Assembly: GCF_032823475.1 (NCBI RefSeq)
Contig: NZ_CP127915.1
Coordinates: 744,001 to 808,000, forward strand
Source of the DNA: Acinetobacter sp. SAAs474
GTDB lineage: Bacteria > Pseudomonadota > Gammaproteobacteria > Pseudomonadales > Moraxellaceae
DNA: 64,000 nt
Direction of reading: 5' to 3'
Shown: positions 50,248 to 60,070 of the stretch, one piece after another
Layout of the letters: the number at the start of each line of letters is the position of its first letter
How positions within the stretch are numbered: the stretch's first letter is position 1
Notes under the pieces: generated by a model
Seen by the model: only the letters and a program-made list of their open reading frames with translations
What the model was told of the DNA's origin: nothing
The model's database searches: none
Position numbers and translations under genes: made by a program

Positions 50248-52431
50248 TTACTGATCTTTATGACTGGTATATTTGTAATTATATTGATAAGCATAGCGTG
50301 CAGAATGCTGGGTAATATTATTTAAAATAAATCCATCTACATTGCTACCGACTTGAGTAAAGCGACTTAATGATAATTTAATTTCTTTTAACTCGGTTTT
50401 GCCATAGCTGATCACCATAAGGTTGGTACCGGCATGTTTGGCAATAATACTGGCATCGGTCACCGCAAGTATAGGTGGGGTATCAACAATAATATAGTCA
50501 TACTGTGCTGAAAGTTGTTCAAAAATTTCGGCAAATTTCTCTGAATGTAGCAGTTCTGTTGGATTTTTTGGATAAGGACCAGAGGTAATAATATCAAATT
50601 GATTCACTGCAGTTGGGCGAATCACATCCTGAAGCGAACGCTCACCCAGTAAGTAAGAGCTTAAACCAAGACTATTGTCGAGATTACAATATTTATAGAG
50701 ATAACTACGACGCATATCGGCATCGATTAATAAAATACGTTTATTATTCTGTGCCAGAATGGTCGATAAGTTAATTGAAACAAAAGATTTACCAATCCCT
50801 GGTGCAGGTGCTGAAATTGAAATGACATTATTTTTGGCACTATGGGTAGTAAAATATAATGCTGTACGCATACTACGTAAACTTTCAATCGAGATATCTT
50901 CACTATCATGCACCGCCAAAATCGGCAAGCTTTTTTTCTTTTTAAGCAGTTTAGAAAATTTAAATTGAACAGGTGAATGCGGGATTGTGGCATAGACCGG
51001 TAAACTAAATTCAGTTTCCAGCTGTTCAGTATCTTTAATTCCAGAGCGCATCATATTGCGTAACAGTGCCAACAAGGTACCGATAAAGCCACCTAAAAAC
51101 AGTGCTAATACCAGAATACTGAGTTTTTTCGGTTTAATTGGTTTTAATGGATTGACTGCATTATCGACAATACGAATATTGCCAATTTCACCTGCTTTGG
51201 CAATACGTAATTGTTGATAAGAATTGAGTAAATTGGTATAGAGTTGATTTTTAACTTCAACTTCGCGGTAGAGTTGTAGATAACGACGTTGTAAGTCAGG
51301 GAGCTGTTTAAGGGTTTGCTCAAGTTTGGCCTGTTTTTCATTGATGCTGGCCAATTGTGCTGTCATTTGCTGCATCACTGGATGGTCGGCAGTATATTTG
51401 GCGCCTGCCTCAGCAACTTCTTGTTCTAAATTGGCTTTCTGTGTTTCAAGTGCAACACTTTGACTTAAATATAGCTCAGATTCTTTGTTGATATCGACAG
51501 TATTGTATTGTTCACGGAAATAGTTAAATTGACGTTCTGCCTGATCGAGCTGAGCCTTGAGCTCGGGTAATTGTTCATCAAGAAAATTTAAAGTTTGGGA
51601 GGTTTCCGCCGAACTTCTTTCAATATTTTGTTGATGATAGGCCACTAAAATGGCATTTAAAACCTGACGAATATGGGCTGGATTTCTGCCTTCATAATTT
51701 AAACTTAAAATACCCGTCAGTTTGCCTTTTTCTGCTACGGAGAAATTGCTTGAAATTCGATCGACTGCAGCCGGTAAAGAGAGTTTTCTAATGATATAAC
51801 TTTGATCGAAGGAATCTTGGCTATAGATTGCCAGCTCAATCACGCCATCCGGTGTGCTAATTCGACCGGGTTGATTGAGTGAGATTTCCCCGAGGACTTG
51901 CTCGGTTTTCTGATCCGCGACCTGTATTTTGCCTTGATTAAACGTGAGTAGCAGTGGCTGATTTTCTAAGGCCGGTGATACACTAAATTTTCGAATTTGA
52001 AAGCTTTTATTGTTATCAGAAAAGTTAATCAGCTTTTGGCTATATTCAGTTTGATAGTCATGTGGACTAAATAAACGATATAATACAGAGTTTTGGGTAC
52101 CGGAAATCACGGTGTCCAAATTTAAGCGTTGAATGGCATTACCGAGCACCAAACGCGATTTTAAAATTTCAATTTCGGCTTGGGCGGGCTGTTTTTGGTC
52201 AATCACACTGGATAAATCACCCAGTAAAGCAGATGAGGCATTTTTACCTTCGCTGACCTGTACCAAGGCATTGACCTGATAGGTTTCAGGTGTAACTCGA
52301 AGATACAATAAGGCACAAACCAGACTGAGTAAAATACAGAGTGAAATTAGTTTCCACTGCGCAATCAGGGAAAAGAATAACGCTTTTAAGTCAATTGTAT
52401 CTTCAGTATTTGTATTTGCGCTCATAGTCAT
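50248..52431 (-). CDS. wzc: Polysaccharide co-polymerase tyrosine autokinase Wzc
   Basis: The product has 727 residues, as in other Acinetobacter and E. coli Wzc. It controls capsule chain length and export. Two membrane helices (about 32-53 and 440-460) flank a large periplasmic domain with coiled coils. The cytoplasmic BY-kinase domain has Walker A 'APGIGKSFVSIN', Walker A' 'ILLIDADMRRS' and Walker B 'YIIVDTPPI'. The C-terminus is a Tyr cluster ('SARYAYQYNYKYTS'), the autophosphorylation site that Wzb reverses. Last gene of the wza-wzb-wzc operon, 11 bp after wzb. Confidence 0.95.
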   Translation of the reverse strand: MTMSANTNTEDTIDLKALFFSLIAQWKLISLCILLSLVCALLYLRVTPETYQVNALVQVSEGKNASSALLGDLSSVIDQKQPAQAEIEILKSRLVLGNAIQRLNLDTVISGTQNSVLYRLFSPHDYQTEYSQKLINFSDNNKSFQIRKFSVSPALENQPLLLTFNQGKIQVADQKTEQVLGEISLNQPGRISTPDGVIELAIYSQDSFDQSYIIRKLSLPAAVDRISSNFSVAEKGKLTGILSLNYEGRNPAHIRQVLNAILVAYHQQNIERSSAETSQTLNFLDEQLPELKAQLDQAERQFNYFREQYNTVDINKESELYLSQSVALETQKANLEQEVAEAGAKYTADHPVMQQMTAQLASINEKQAKLEQTLKQLPDLQRRYLQLYREVEVKNQLYTNLLNSYQQLRIAKAGEIGNIRIVDNAVNPLKPIKPKKLSILVLALFLGGFIGTLLALLRNMMRSGIKDTEQLETEFSLPVYATIPHSPVQFKFSKLLKKKKSLPILAVHDSEDISIESLRSMRTALYFTTHSAKNNVISISAPAPGIGKSFVSINLSTILAQNNKRILLIDADMRRSYLYKYCNLDNSLGLSSYLLGERSLQDVIRPTAVNQFDIITSGPYPKNPTELLHSEKFAEIFEQLSAQYDYIIVDTPPILAVTDASIIAKHAGTNLMVISYGKTELKEIKLSLSRFTQVGSNVDGFILNNITQHSARYAYQYNYKYTSHKDQ

Positions 52432-52442
52432 CTATTCAAAAG

Positions 52443-52871
52443 TTAAATGTATTTTTTCCAGTCTGCGACACAAGCTTTAATCAGTGCGCAAGTCTCATCA
52501 AAAACGCTTTGCTCGTGTTGATAAGGATCAGCAATATTTTTATTTTGCCAGTGGCCCAGGCGAAATACTTTGCCTTTGGCATAAGGCCAGTTTTGTTCAA
52601 GCTGTTTTTGCTGACTGGAACTCATCACCAAAATAAGATCAGCCTGTTTTACCAGTTGATCGTTAATTTGCTGTGCAATATGTGGTTCGAGGTTGATTGA
52701 AAACTGCTGCATCGCCAACAATGCTTTAGGGTCGGCAGGGTGGCCAGCTAGGCTGCCCAGACCTGCAGAACAGATCTGCCGCTCAGGATAATCATGCTTT
52801 AAAAAATATTCGGCCATAGGGCTGCGACAAATATTACCAATACAGACCACAAGAATATTTTTAAAATTCAT
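52443..52871 (-). CDS. wzb: Low-molecular-weight protein tyrosine phosphatase Wzb
   Basis: The product has 142 residues. It removes phosphate from the Tyr cluster of Wzc, allowing capsule assembly to cycle. The P-loop 'VVCIGNICRSPMAEYFL' (C-x5-R-S) is at residues 8-25 and the general-acid Asp is in 'NIADPYQ' near residue 113. The start codon overlaps the wza stop by one base, so the two are tightly coupled. Confidence 0.95.
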   Translation of the reverse strand: MNFKNILVVCIGNICRSPMAEYFLKHDYPERQICSAGLGSLAGHPADPKALLAMQQFSINLEPHIAQQINDQLVKQADLILVMSSSQQKQLEQNWPYAKGKVFRLGHWQNKNIADPYQHEQSVFDETCALIKACVADWKKYI

Positions 52872-53971
52872 TATTCACCTATACGGCCAAAGTTATACAG
52901 GGCATTAGAGAATGGAATCACCTGATTAACAACACGTTGCCAGCGTGTTAAGCCTGTAGAGTCAACATAAACAATATCGTTACTACGTACTTTAAACTGG
53001 TTCGCCAAACCAAAATCACCAATATTGCTCAGGTCTAAATGATAAATTTCGGTGATAGGGCTTTGTTGATTGCTACGGACCACAAAAATACGGCTATTAC
53101 TTGCCGATAACGGGTTAATCCCTAAGCTTTCCCCCAATACATCGCTTAAGGTCATGCCTTGATCGCGCAGGACTAAGGCTTGATTTTTACCTGCTTCACC
53201 CATGATATAGATTTTTTGATTTTCACGTGCATTGACATAAATGGTGTCATTGGGCTGGATCAGCAGTTGATGTAAAGAATAGCCTGCTTTTTCAAGTGCA
53301 AGGGTATTTAACTGATAGTTTCTACCATTACGGACCAACACAATTGCCGCATTATTGCCCAGTTGGGCATTGACGCCACCAGCTAAACCCAAGGCGCTAT
53401 ACAGGCTGATTGGTTGATCGGTTAGGGCGTATTGACCGGCTTTTAGGACATTGCCCTGTACTGAAAAATGTTTGCCCTGATAAGATAATACACGTACCAC
53501 CACGTCAGGAGTTTTTAAATAACGTGACAATTGCTGACGTAATTCCTGATTAATCTGTGTCAGTGATTTGCCTGCCGCATGGTAACGGCCAATCATCGGA
53601 AACTGGATATAACCCTGTTGGTCAATTTGATAACCATTGGACTGTACGCTGGTTTCATTACTAATAGCACTGGTTGGCGGTGTGATTTCAGGATAGGCCC
53701 ATAAATAAATGGACAAGATATCACCAGCACTTAATTTATAGGTTTTATTTTTCTGGATAAATAATGGGGCATAATCATTTAAATTTTCTTCTGCAGCTTG
53801 GGAGGCAAATAAAGATTCTTGCGTCAAGCGAACCACATTAACTGGTGTACCCAACTCGGTTTGGTACAGTCCTTCACGTGGTAGATTATAGGTTTGAAAA
53901 CCAGAAATAACAGAGCACCCACTTAGTGCTAAAGTGAATGCAAATATAGAACTAAACTTATAATAATTCAC
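52871..53971 (-). CDS. wza: Capsule export outer-membrane lipoprotein Wza
   Basis: The product has 366 residues. It is the outer-membrane channel for capsular polysaccharide. A lipoprotein signal peptide ends with the lipobox 'LSGC' (Cys19). The Poly_export domain ('YKLSAGDILSIYLWAYPEI', near residue 77) and two SLBB domains follow, and the C-terminal amphipathic helix forms the outer-membrane pore ('RWQRVVNQVIPFSNALYNFG'). It is the first gene of the minus-strand export operon and is divergent from the gene at 54257 with a 285-bp AT-rich gap that must hold promoters for both. Confidence 0.95.
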   Translation of the reverse strand: MNYYKFSSIFAFTLALSGCSVISGFQTYNLPREGLYQTELGTPVNVVRLTQESLFASQAAEENLNDYAPLFIQKNKTYKLSAGDILSIYLWAYPEITPPTSAISNETSVQSNGYQIDQQGYIQFPMIGRYHAAGKSLTQINQELRQQLSRYLKTPDVVVRVLSYQGKHFSVQGNVLKAGQYALTDQPISLYSALGLAGGVNAQLGNNAAIVLVRNGRNYQLNTLALEKAGYSLHQLLIQPNDTIYVNARENQKIYIMGEAGKNQALVLRDQGMTLSDVLGESLGINPLSASNSRIFVVRSNQQSPITEIYHLDLSNIGDFGLANQFKVRSNDIVYVDSTGLTRWQRVVNQVIPFSNALYNFGRIGE

Positions 53972-54256
53972 TGCACTGCCTGTAGTTAAATTAAATGGTA
54001 TCGTTAAACGCTGGGCGATATAATATCTGATTTAGGCGATTAAATCATTATCAAAAAATATTATTTTAATGATTTTAATTTGGTTGATTTAACTATGCTA
54101 TATAAATAGTAATATCTAGGTAAAATTTCTAATCAATATGTAACGTTAATCACAACAATGGATTAACAATATATGCTGGATATGATTTAACAATAAAGCG
54201 AAATATAGTTTATTGATTAATATGTTATAATCTATAAAAGTATCATGTGATTACTT

Positions 54257-55018
54257 ATGCCATTTACACTTTCTCATGCGATTTTGGCCCCGCCAATTGC
54301 CAAAATGACTGGATATCGGCTGCCTGTAGCCGCATTGGCGATTGGTTGTATGACACCCGATCTTTATCGTTTGTTGATTCGTGCAGGGCATGATGATGGT
54401 TATTTGGCACATTATTGGAGCGCATTATTATATCCGAGTTTATGTGTGGGGATGGGTTTTACTGTACTGTGGTATTTAATATATCGTCCCGTTATATACC
54501 GTTTTATTGGTATTGAACATGCGATACCCTTGCGGCATTTAAAAAGCTGGATTCAATTTAGTATAGCCAGTTGTTTGGCATTATTGATTGGAATTTGTAG
54601 TCATATTCTCTGGGATGGTTTAACCCATGCAGATTTTAGAACGCTTTTCTTTAAAAACTTTCTGGCACAGAATATCCGTTTATTTGATATGGTTTTTCCT
54701 TTACACCGTATATTGCAAGTATCAACCTCGGTGATTAGCTTGCCAATTTTGCTGTGGATGCTATGGGCTTATTATCAGCGTTATAAAACGCCATATCCAA
54801 TAGCGCTGTATATCCGCTGTTTAGGCTGGGGCTTGGTATTGATAACGATATTAAGTGGCTGGTTGGCCATGCACTATTATCTTGAAGCGATTCCCTCTCG
54901 GCTTTGGCAAGACAATCTCTATAGTATCATTGGGATGTGCTTTAATGAGTTTAGTCAGACTGCACTGTGGGTGTTTACACTTGGCTGTATGATTTGGCGT
55001 CTGTTCATCAAAGATTGA
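54257..55018 (+). CDS. DUF4184 family membrane protein
   Basis: The product has 253 residues with about six membrane helices. The start 'MPFTLSHAILAPPIA' and 'IGCMTPDLYRL' are the signature of DUF4184, a family related to metal-dependent membrane hydrolases (YdjM-like): His and Asp residues lie near helix ends ('GICSHILWDGLTHADF' near residue 118). Its function is not known. It sits between wza and gna, where Acinetobacter capsule loci usually have nothing, so a capsule role is possible but unproven. No ribosome-binding site is obvious. Confidence 0.75.
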   Translation: MPFTLSHAILAPPIAKMTGYRLPVAALAIGCMTPDLYRLLIRAGHDDGYLAHYWSALLYPSLCVGMGFTVLWYLIYRPVIYRFIGIEHAIPLRHLKSWIQFSIASCLALLIGICSHILWDGLTHADFRTLFFKNFLAQNIRLFDMVFPLHRILQVSTSVISLPILLWMLWAYYQRYKTPYPIALYIRCLGWGLVLITILSGWLAMHYYLEAIPSRLWQDNLYSIIGMCFNEFSQTALWVFTLGCMIWRLFIKD

Positions 55019-55173
55019 AATAGACAACACTGCATAAAAGTCCTTTTCTAGATAAATGTCAGGATGATTCAATTAAAATTCCAATCATTGAATCACCTCA
55101 TTCAAATGGCATTTTCTGTTATATTAGTCCTTGCTTAACTGCTGCTATTTTATCTGGCTTAGTATTGATATTT

Positions 55174-55193
55174 TCCAACCTGAATAGGTTGGA
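55174..55193 (+). promoter_or_regulatory. Hairpin in the gna leader
   Basis: TCCAACC (55174-55180) pairs with GGTTGGA (55187-55193). It lies about 45 bp before the gna start with no T run, in the 5' untranslated region of the capsule operon. It could be an RNA stability or pausing element. I find no ops (GGCGGTAG) element for RfaH. Confidence 0.4.
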
Positions 55194-55237
55194 GCAACTG
55201 TAATCTGTAGAGATTAAACTATTCATAAGGTTCTAAC

Positions 55238-56515
55238 ATGCGTCAACTTTCTGATCTCAACATCGCTATTATTGGATTGGGATATGTGGGTCTACCTTTG
55301 GCCGTTGAGTTTGGGCAGAAGGTACCGGTATTAGGTTTTGATATTCATCAAAAACGTATTGATGAGCTGCGATCAGGTCAGGACCATACTTTGGAAGTTT
55401 CATCGAAAGAACTCGCAGCAGCAACATATCTGAGCTATAGCGCAGATGTAGCAGATTTAAAACGCTGTAATTTTTTTATTGTGACAGTTCCCACACCGAT
55501 TGATGCCTTTAAACAGCCTGATTTGACACCATTGATTCAAGCTTCAACCACGATTGGTCAGGTGTTAAAGCCTGGTGATATTGTGGTGTATGAATCTACC
55601 GTCTATCCGGGTGCGACCGAAGAGGTGTGTATTCCGGTATTAGAGCAATATTCGGGCTTAAGTTTTAATCAAGATTTCTATGCAGGCTATAGCCCAGAAC
55701 GGATTAATCCCGGTGATAAATTGCACCGTGTTAAAAATATTTTAAAAATTACCTCTGGATCAACTGCTGAAGTTGCTGATTTTGTTGATCAGGTCTATAA
55801 CCTAATTATTGAAGCTGGAACCCATAAGGCAGCCAGTATTAAAGTGGCTGAAGCGGCAAAAGTGATTGAAAACACCCAGCGTGATGTCAATATTGCACTG
55901 ATTAATGAATTGGCCCTGATTTTTAATAAAATGGGTATTGATACTGAGGCTGTGTTGGCTGCTGCTGGAACCAAATGGAACTTTTTACCATTTCGTCCTG
56001 GTTTGGTGGGTGGGCATTGCATTGGTGTAGATCCTTATTATTTAACCTATAAAGCACAGGCAATTGGTTATCATCCTGAAATTATTCTAGCCGGTCGTCG
56101 TTTAAATGATGCCATGGGAAGCTATGTCGTGACCCAACTGGTTAAAAGTATGATTAAGAAAAAAATTCAGGTTGAAGGTGCCAAAGTATTGGTATTGGGC
56201 TTAAGCTTTAAAGAAAATTGTCCTGATATTCGCAATACTAAAGTTATTGATATTATTAAAGAGCTTCAAGAATATCACATTGATGTTGATGTTTATGATC
56301 CTTGGGTCGATGCCAGTGCAGCACAGCATGAATATGGCCTCACCATGATCGAAGAGCTCGATGATGGATTATATGATGCGATAATTTTGGCAGTCGCACA
56401 TCAGCAATTTGTGGCGCTAGGAGCAGCAGCGATTCGTGCTTTGGGTAAAGCGCAGCATGTTTTATATGATTTAAAATATATTTTAGCTCAAACTGAGTCT
56501 GATCTTCGTTTGTAG
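55238..56515 (+). CDS. gna: UDP-N-acetyl-hexosamine 6-dehydrogenase (Gna/TviB type)
   Basis: The product has 425 residues. It oxidises UDP-GlcNAc (or UDP-GalNAc) at C6 to the uronic acid with NAD+. The Rossmann motif '[16 protein letters not shown]' is at residues 11-26, the catalytic Cys is in '[15 protein letters not shown]' near residue 263, and the second nucleotide-binding part follows ('[20 protein letters not shown]'). It opens the K-locus synthesis operon, as in A. baumannii. Its product feeds the epimerase next to it. Confidence 0.92.
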   Translation: MRQLSDLNIAIIGLGYVGLPLAVEFGQKVPVLGFDIHQKRIDELRSGQDHTLEVSSKELAAATYLSYSADVADLKRCNFFIVTVPTPIDAFKQPDLTPLIQASTTIGQVLKPGDIVVYESTVYPGATEEVCIPVLEQYSGLSFNQDFYAGYSPERINPGDKLHRVKNILKITSGSTAEVADFVDQVYNLIIEAGTHKAASIKVAEAAKVIENTQRDVNIALINELALIFNKMGIDTEAVLAAAGTKWNFLPFRPGLVGGHCIGVDPYYLTYKAQAIGYHPEIILAGRRLNDAMGSYVVTQLVKSMIKKKIQVEGAKVLVLGLSFKENCPDIRNTKVIDIIKELQEYHIDVDVYDPWVDASAAQHEYGLTMIEELDDGLYDAIILAVAHQQFVALGAAAIRALGKAQHVLYDLKYILAQTESDLRL

Positions 56516-56547
56516 TTTGAAATCAGCTTTGCTAAGGAATACATCAC

Positions 56548-57573
56548 ATGAATCAATTTGACGCCACATGTTTAGAATTACAACGTGCCCCTAAAACATG
56601 GTTAGTTACAGGGGTCGCTGGTTTTATTGGTTCTAATTTATTAGAAACCTTATTAAAGCTTGATCAAAACGTGATTGGACTGGATAACTTTGCCACCGGC
56701 CATCAAGCTAATCTAGATGAAGTGCAATCCTTGGTGAGCGCAGCGCAGTGGGCGCGATTTCGCTTTGATCAAGGTGATATCCGTAATTTAGCAGATTGTC
56801 AAACAGCTTGTAAGGGTGTGGATTATGTGTTGCATCAGGCAGCTCTGGGTTCAGTACCGCGTTCGATTGCAGATCCAATTACCACCAATCAAACCAATAT
56901 CGATGGTTTTTTAAATATGTTGACGGCAGCTCGTGATGCAGGAGTGAAAAGTTTTACCTATGCAGCCAGCAGCTCAACCTATGGCGATCATCCTGCATTG
57001 CCCAAAGTAGAAGAAAATATTGGCAAACCGTTATCCCCTTATGCCGTCACCAAATACGTCAATGAGTTATATGCAGATGTTTTTGCAAAAACTTATGGTT
57101 TTAAGGCGATTGGTTTACGTTATTTTAATGTATTTGGTCAACGTCAAGATCCCAATGGTGCATATGCCGCAGTTATTCCAAAATGGACTGCAGCCATGAT
57201 TGCTGGCGAAGACGTATTTATCAATGGTGATGGTGAAACCAGCCGTGATTTTTGTTTTATCGACAATACTGTACAGGCCAATCTCTTGGCGGCAACCACG
57301 CTCAATGATGATGCTAAAAATCAGGTGTATAATGTTGCAGTTGGCGATCGCACTACACTAAATGATCTTTTTTATGCGATTCAACAGGCTTTGGCTGCCA
57401 ATCAGGTTGATTATTTAAAAGCACCGCTATATCGCGAATTCCGTGCAGGTGATGTACGTCACTCTCAAGCCAGTATCGCTAAAATTCAGCAAACTCTGGG
57501 TTATGCGCCACAATTTCCGATTGCGCAAGGGATTCAGGTCGCGATGCAATGGTATGTTAAAAACTTAACATGA
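56548..57573 (+). CDS. UDP-N-acetylhexosamine(uronate) 4-epimerase, WbpP/TviC/Gne type
   Basis: The product has 341 residues. It is an SDR-type epimerase with NAD-binding '[14 protein letters not shown]' near residue 21, catalytic Ser in '[10 protein letters not shown]' and 'YAVTKYVNE' (YxxxK). The closest types, WbpP and TviC, epimerise UDP-GlcNAc or UDP-GlcNAcA at C4; together with Gna this gives UDP-GalNAcA, so the capsule probably contains N-acetylgalactosaminuronic acid. It lies 32 bp after gna and overlaps wzx by 4 bp. Confidence 0.9.
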   Translation: MNQFDATCLELQRAPKTWLVTGVAGFIGSNLLETLLKLDQNVIGLDNFATGHQANLDEVQSLVSAAQWARFRFDQGDIRNLADCQTACKGVDYVLHQAALGSVPRSIADPITTNQTNIDGFLNMLTAARDAGVKSFTYAASSSTYGDHPALPKVEENIGKPLSPYAVTKYVNELYADVFAKTYGFKAIGLRYFNVFGQRQDPNGAYAAVIPKWTAAMIAGEDVFINGDGETSRDFCFIDNTVQANLLAATTLNDDAKNQVYNVAVGDRTTLNDLFYAIQQALAANQVDYLKAPLYREFRAGDVRHSQASIAKIQQTLGYAPQFPIAQGIQVAMQWYVKNLT

Positions 57574-58742
57574 TTCAGCGGCTGGTCGTAAAATATAAAT
57601 CGATTGGGCTGATTAGCCTCAGTCTATTGGTTGGTGCGATGATGACATTTATCGCACTGCCTTTTCTAACCCGATTATATTCAGTCGCTGATTTTGGTGA
57701 GTATGGTATTGCATTGGCGATCGTGAGTGTATTGTCAACTGTAGCCAACTTGCGTTTAGATCAGGCACTCTTAATTGCAGATCATGCGGATCAAAAAAGT
57801 TTAATTTTCGAAAGCTGTATTTTTTCGGTTATCTTCTGTATGGCCAGTGCCATCATATTAAGCTTTTTCTTTAATCTATCGATTGTTTGTGCCGTATTTT
57901 TGGGCATATTGTCCAATAGTCTGATTCAAGCAGTATATAACTATCAATTTTCTCATCAAGCAGAGCTATTTTGTGCGGGCTTAAACCTACTAAGAAGTGT
58001 GTTGGTAATTGCCGTACAATTGTGTTTACCTATATTGATGTCGATTACATTGGTGATGAGCTATGCAGTGAGTGCTTTCTTGATCACGCTGTTGCTGCTG
58101 TTTTATATTCAGTTTAAACGGCTCTATCAAGTGAGTTGGCATAGTTTTAAACACTATCAAGATTTTATTTTTGCCAATACGCCACATGCATTATTAAATA
58201 GTTTCTCGCATAATCTGCCTTATTATGTGGTGTCACATTTTATGGGCTATCAGGCGGTAGGGTATTATTCGATTGTTGAACGTACCTTACGTGTTCCGAT
58301 TAATTTAATGTCGCAAACGTTACGTCAGTTTTTTATTCGAAAATTTAAAGATAATATTTCGAGTAAGATTGCACTTAAAAACAGTATCGCCCTCAGTATC
58401 ATATCATTGCCTTTTTTTGCACTTTTTTTACTGATTCCAGAATCGTGGTATTTAATGGTATTTGGTCAAGAGTGGACGGGTATTCAGGTTTATTTTCAAA
58501 TACTGGCTTTAGGCTACTGGGCCGTTTTTTGTAATCCACCGAGTTCGGCCTATTTAATTGCGAAACGTCAAAGCAGTCGCTTATTTAAATTGCAAATAAT
58601 TGAATTACTGATTAAATTAATATTATTTGCCATACTTTATTACAGTATGGAAAATAAAATGTATATGCTGATAGCTGTACCTATTGCACTGATTTTTTAT
58701 AATTTTGCCATTTTATATCGGGTCGGGAGAGATCATCGATGA
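57570..58742 (+). CDS. wzx: Polysaccharide repeat-unit flippase Wzx
   Basis: The product has 390 residues with about 11-12 membrane helices and belongs to the polysaccharide-transporter group of the MOP superfamily: '[25 protein letters not shown]' (quoted in part) in helix 1-2 and '[24 protein letters not shown]' (in part) in the middle are typical. It moves the lipid-linked repeat unit to the periplasm. It overlaps the genes on both sides by 4 bp (ATGA), showing a tight operon. It is rather short for Wzx, which is often above 400 residues. Confidence 0.85.
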   Translation: MIQRLVVKYKSIGLISLSLLVGAMMTFIALPFLTRLYSVADFGEYGIALAIVSVLSTVANLRLDQALLIADHADQKSLIFESCIFSVIFCMASAIILSFFFNLSIVCAVFLGILSNSLIQAVYNYQFSHQAELFCAGLNLLRSVLVIAVQLCLPILMSITLVMSYAVSAFLITLLLLFYIQFKRLYQVSWHSFKHYQDFIFANTPHALLNSFSHNLPYYVVSHFMGYQAVGYYSIVERTLRVPINLMSQTLRQFFIRKFKDNISSKIALKNSIALSIISLPFFALFLLIPESWYLMVFGQEWTGIQVYFQILALGYWAVFCNPPSSAYLIAKRQSSRLFKLQIIELLIKLILFAILYYSMENKMYMLIAVPIALIFYNFAILYRVGRDHR

Positions 58743-59326
58743 TTTTTTTTAGCGCATTAAGATGGTGGCAGCGATGTACAGCACTCTATCGAAAAGTGAT
58801 CTATAACTTAGCGTTTTCTACACGATTTCAATATTTTGGTCATGGCACACAACTCGATATTCGTGGTCAGGTAAATATCGGTAAAAATGTCTATATTGGT
58901 GATCATGTGACCTTGATTGTCGAAAAAGGCGCAGTCTTTACCTTGGGTGATCATAGTTTTATTGGTGAACATTGTTATATTAAATGCTTTGGTGGAACTG
59001 TTGAGATTGGCCATGATGTGAGTATTAATTCCAAGTCATTTTTAAATGGCTGTGGTGGCTTAAGTATTGGTCATAATACTCGAATCGGTACACAAAGTAT
59101 TTTAATTGCCAGTAACCATAAGTTTGATGATCCCAATGTTTTGGTGAAAGATCATATTACCAAACAGGGAATTCGCATTGGTGAAAATGTATGGTTTGGT
59201 GCACGTGTAACTGTATTGGATGGTGTTGATATTGCAGATAATATTGTGGTTGGCGCATGTTCACTGGTCAGTAAACATTTAACAGATACAGGTGTTTATG
59301 TGGGTATTCCAGCCAAAAAGCGATAA
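58739..59326 (+). CDS. Hexapeptide-repeat acyltransferase (first of two)
   Basis: The product has 195 residues. Most of it is a left-handed beta-helix of hexapeptide repeats ('VNIGKNVYIGDHVTLIVEKG', 'VEIGHDVSIN', 'LSIGHNTRIG', 'IRIGENVWFGARVTVLDG'), with the active-site His in 'ASNHKFDDPN'. It resembles WbbJ-like O-acetyltransferases that acetylate sugars of surface polysaccharide. It probably acts in the cytoplasm on a nucleotide sugar or lipid-linked repeat unit. It starts 4 bp inside wzx. Confidence 0.85.
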   Translation: MIFFSALRWWQRCTALYRKVIYNLAFSTRFQYFGHGTQLDIRGQVNIGKNVYIGDHVTLIVEKGAVFTLGDHSFIGEHCYIKCFGGTVEIGHDVSINSKSFLNGCGGLSIGHNTRIGTQSILIASNHKFDDPNVLVKDHITKQGIRIGENVWFGARVTVLDGVDIADNIVVGACSLVSKHLTDTGVYVGIPAKKR

Positions 59327-59503
59327 ATAGCATGAAAACAATCACTTGGTTAAAAATAAAATCTGGATATTGATTCAGTCGCATCATAGCGTATCTGAAT
59401 GCTTTATTTTCAGTTAAAATAGACTTTGCTTTTATACAGACCGATCAATCAACGGTCTGTTCATCCTTCTTCACGTGACGTGATGCTGTGCAAGGTTCCC
59501 ATC

Positions 59504-60049
59504 ATGAAATTTATAGCTGCTATTGTACGTCAAATACTGGATTTGATTTATTTCGTACTTAAGGGAAGTGTGGCCTATGCACGTAAAAAAGGCGTGGTAG
59601 TGGGTGAGCGTTGTCGTATTTATATTCGCACTTGGGGTTCAGAACCCTTTTTAATCCGACTGGGAGATGATGTCACTGTCACTTCTGGTGTCAAGTTTAT
59701 TACCCATGATGGCAGTACTTGTTTGATTAAAGATCAGCAAGGTAGACGTTATCAACGTTTTGCCCCCATTTGTGTTGGTTCGCATGTATTTATCGGGGTA
59801 AACAGTATTATTATGCCGGGCGTGACCATTGGATCATATGTAGTCATTGGTGCGGGTTCTGTTGTCACTAAAGATATTCCGGATCATACTGTTGCCATCG
59901 GTGTACCGGCCAAAGTGGTTTCCAGTTTTGCTGATTATGAAGCAAAAATAAAAGCGACTTGCGTCAGTGATAGTGAGTTAATGGCATTTACCAACTATCG
60001 TCAACGCGTCCAGCAGGCGATACAAATGCAAAACCAAAAACAATCTTAA
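59504..60049 (+). CDS. Hexapeptide-repeat acyltransferase (second of two)
   Basis: The product has 181 residues from the ATG at 59504 (AAGG 10 nt upstream); the frame extends to 59426 with other possible starts. After a short hydrophobic N-terminus ('FIAAIVRQILDLIYFVLKG'), which may hold it to the membrane, come hexapeptide repeats: 'IRLGDDVTVTSGVKFITHDG', 'ICVGSHVFIGVNSIIMPGVTIG' (split) and 'VVIGAGSVVTKDIPDHTVAIG'. Catalytic His is in 'ITHDG'. It probably adds a second acyl group to the capsule repeat. A 177-bp gap separates it from the first acyltransferase. Confidence 0.82.
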   Translation: MKFIAAIVRQILDLIYFVLKGSVAYARKKGVVVGERCRIYIRTWGSEPFLIRLGDDVTVTSGVKFITHDGSTCLIKDQQGRRYQRFAPICVGSHVFIGVNSIIMPGVTIGSYVVIGAGSVVTKDIPDHTVAIGVPAKVVSSFADYEAKIKATCVSDSELMAFTNYRQRVQQAIQMQNQKQS

Positions 60050-60070
60050 TTTCTTTCTTTAGGTCTTGTT

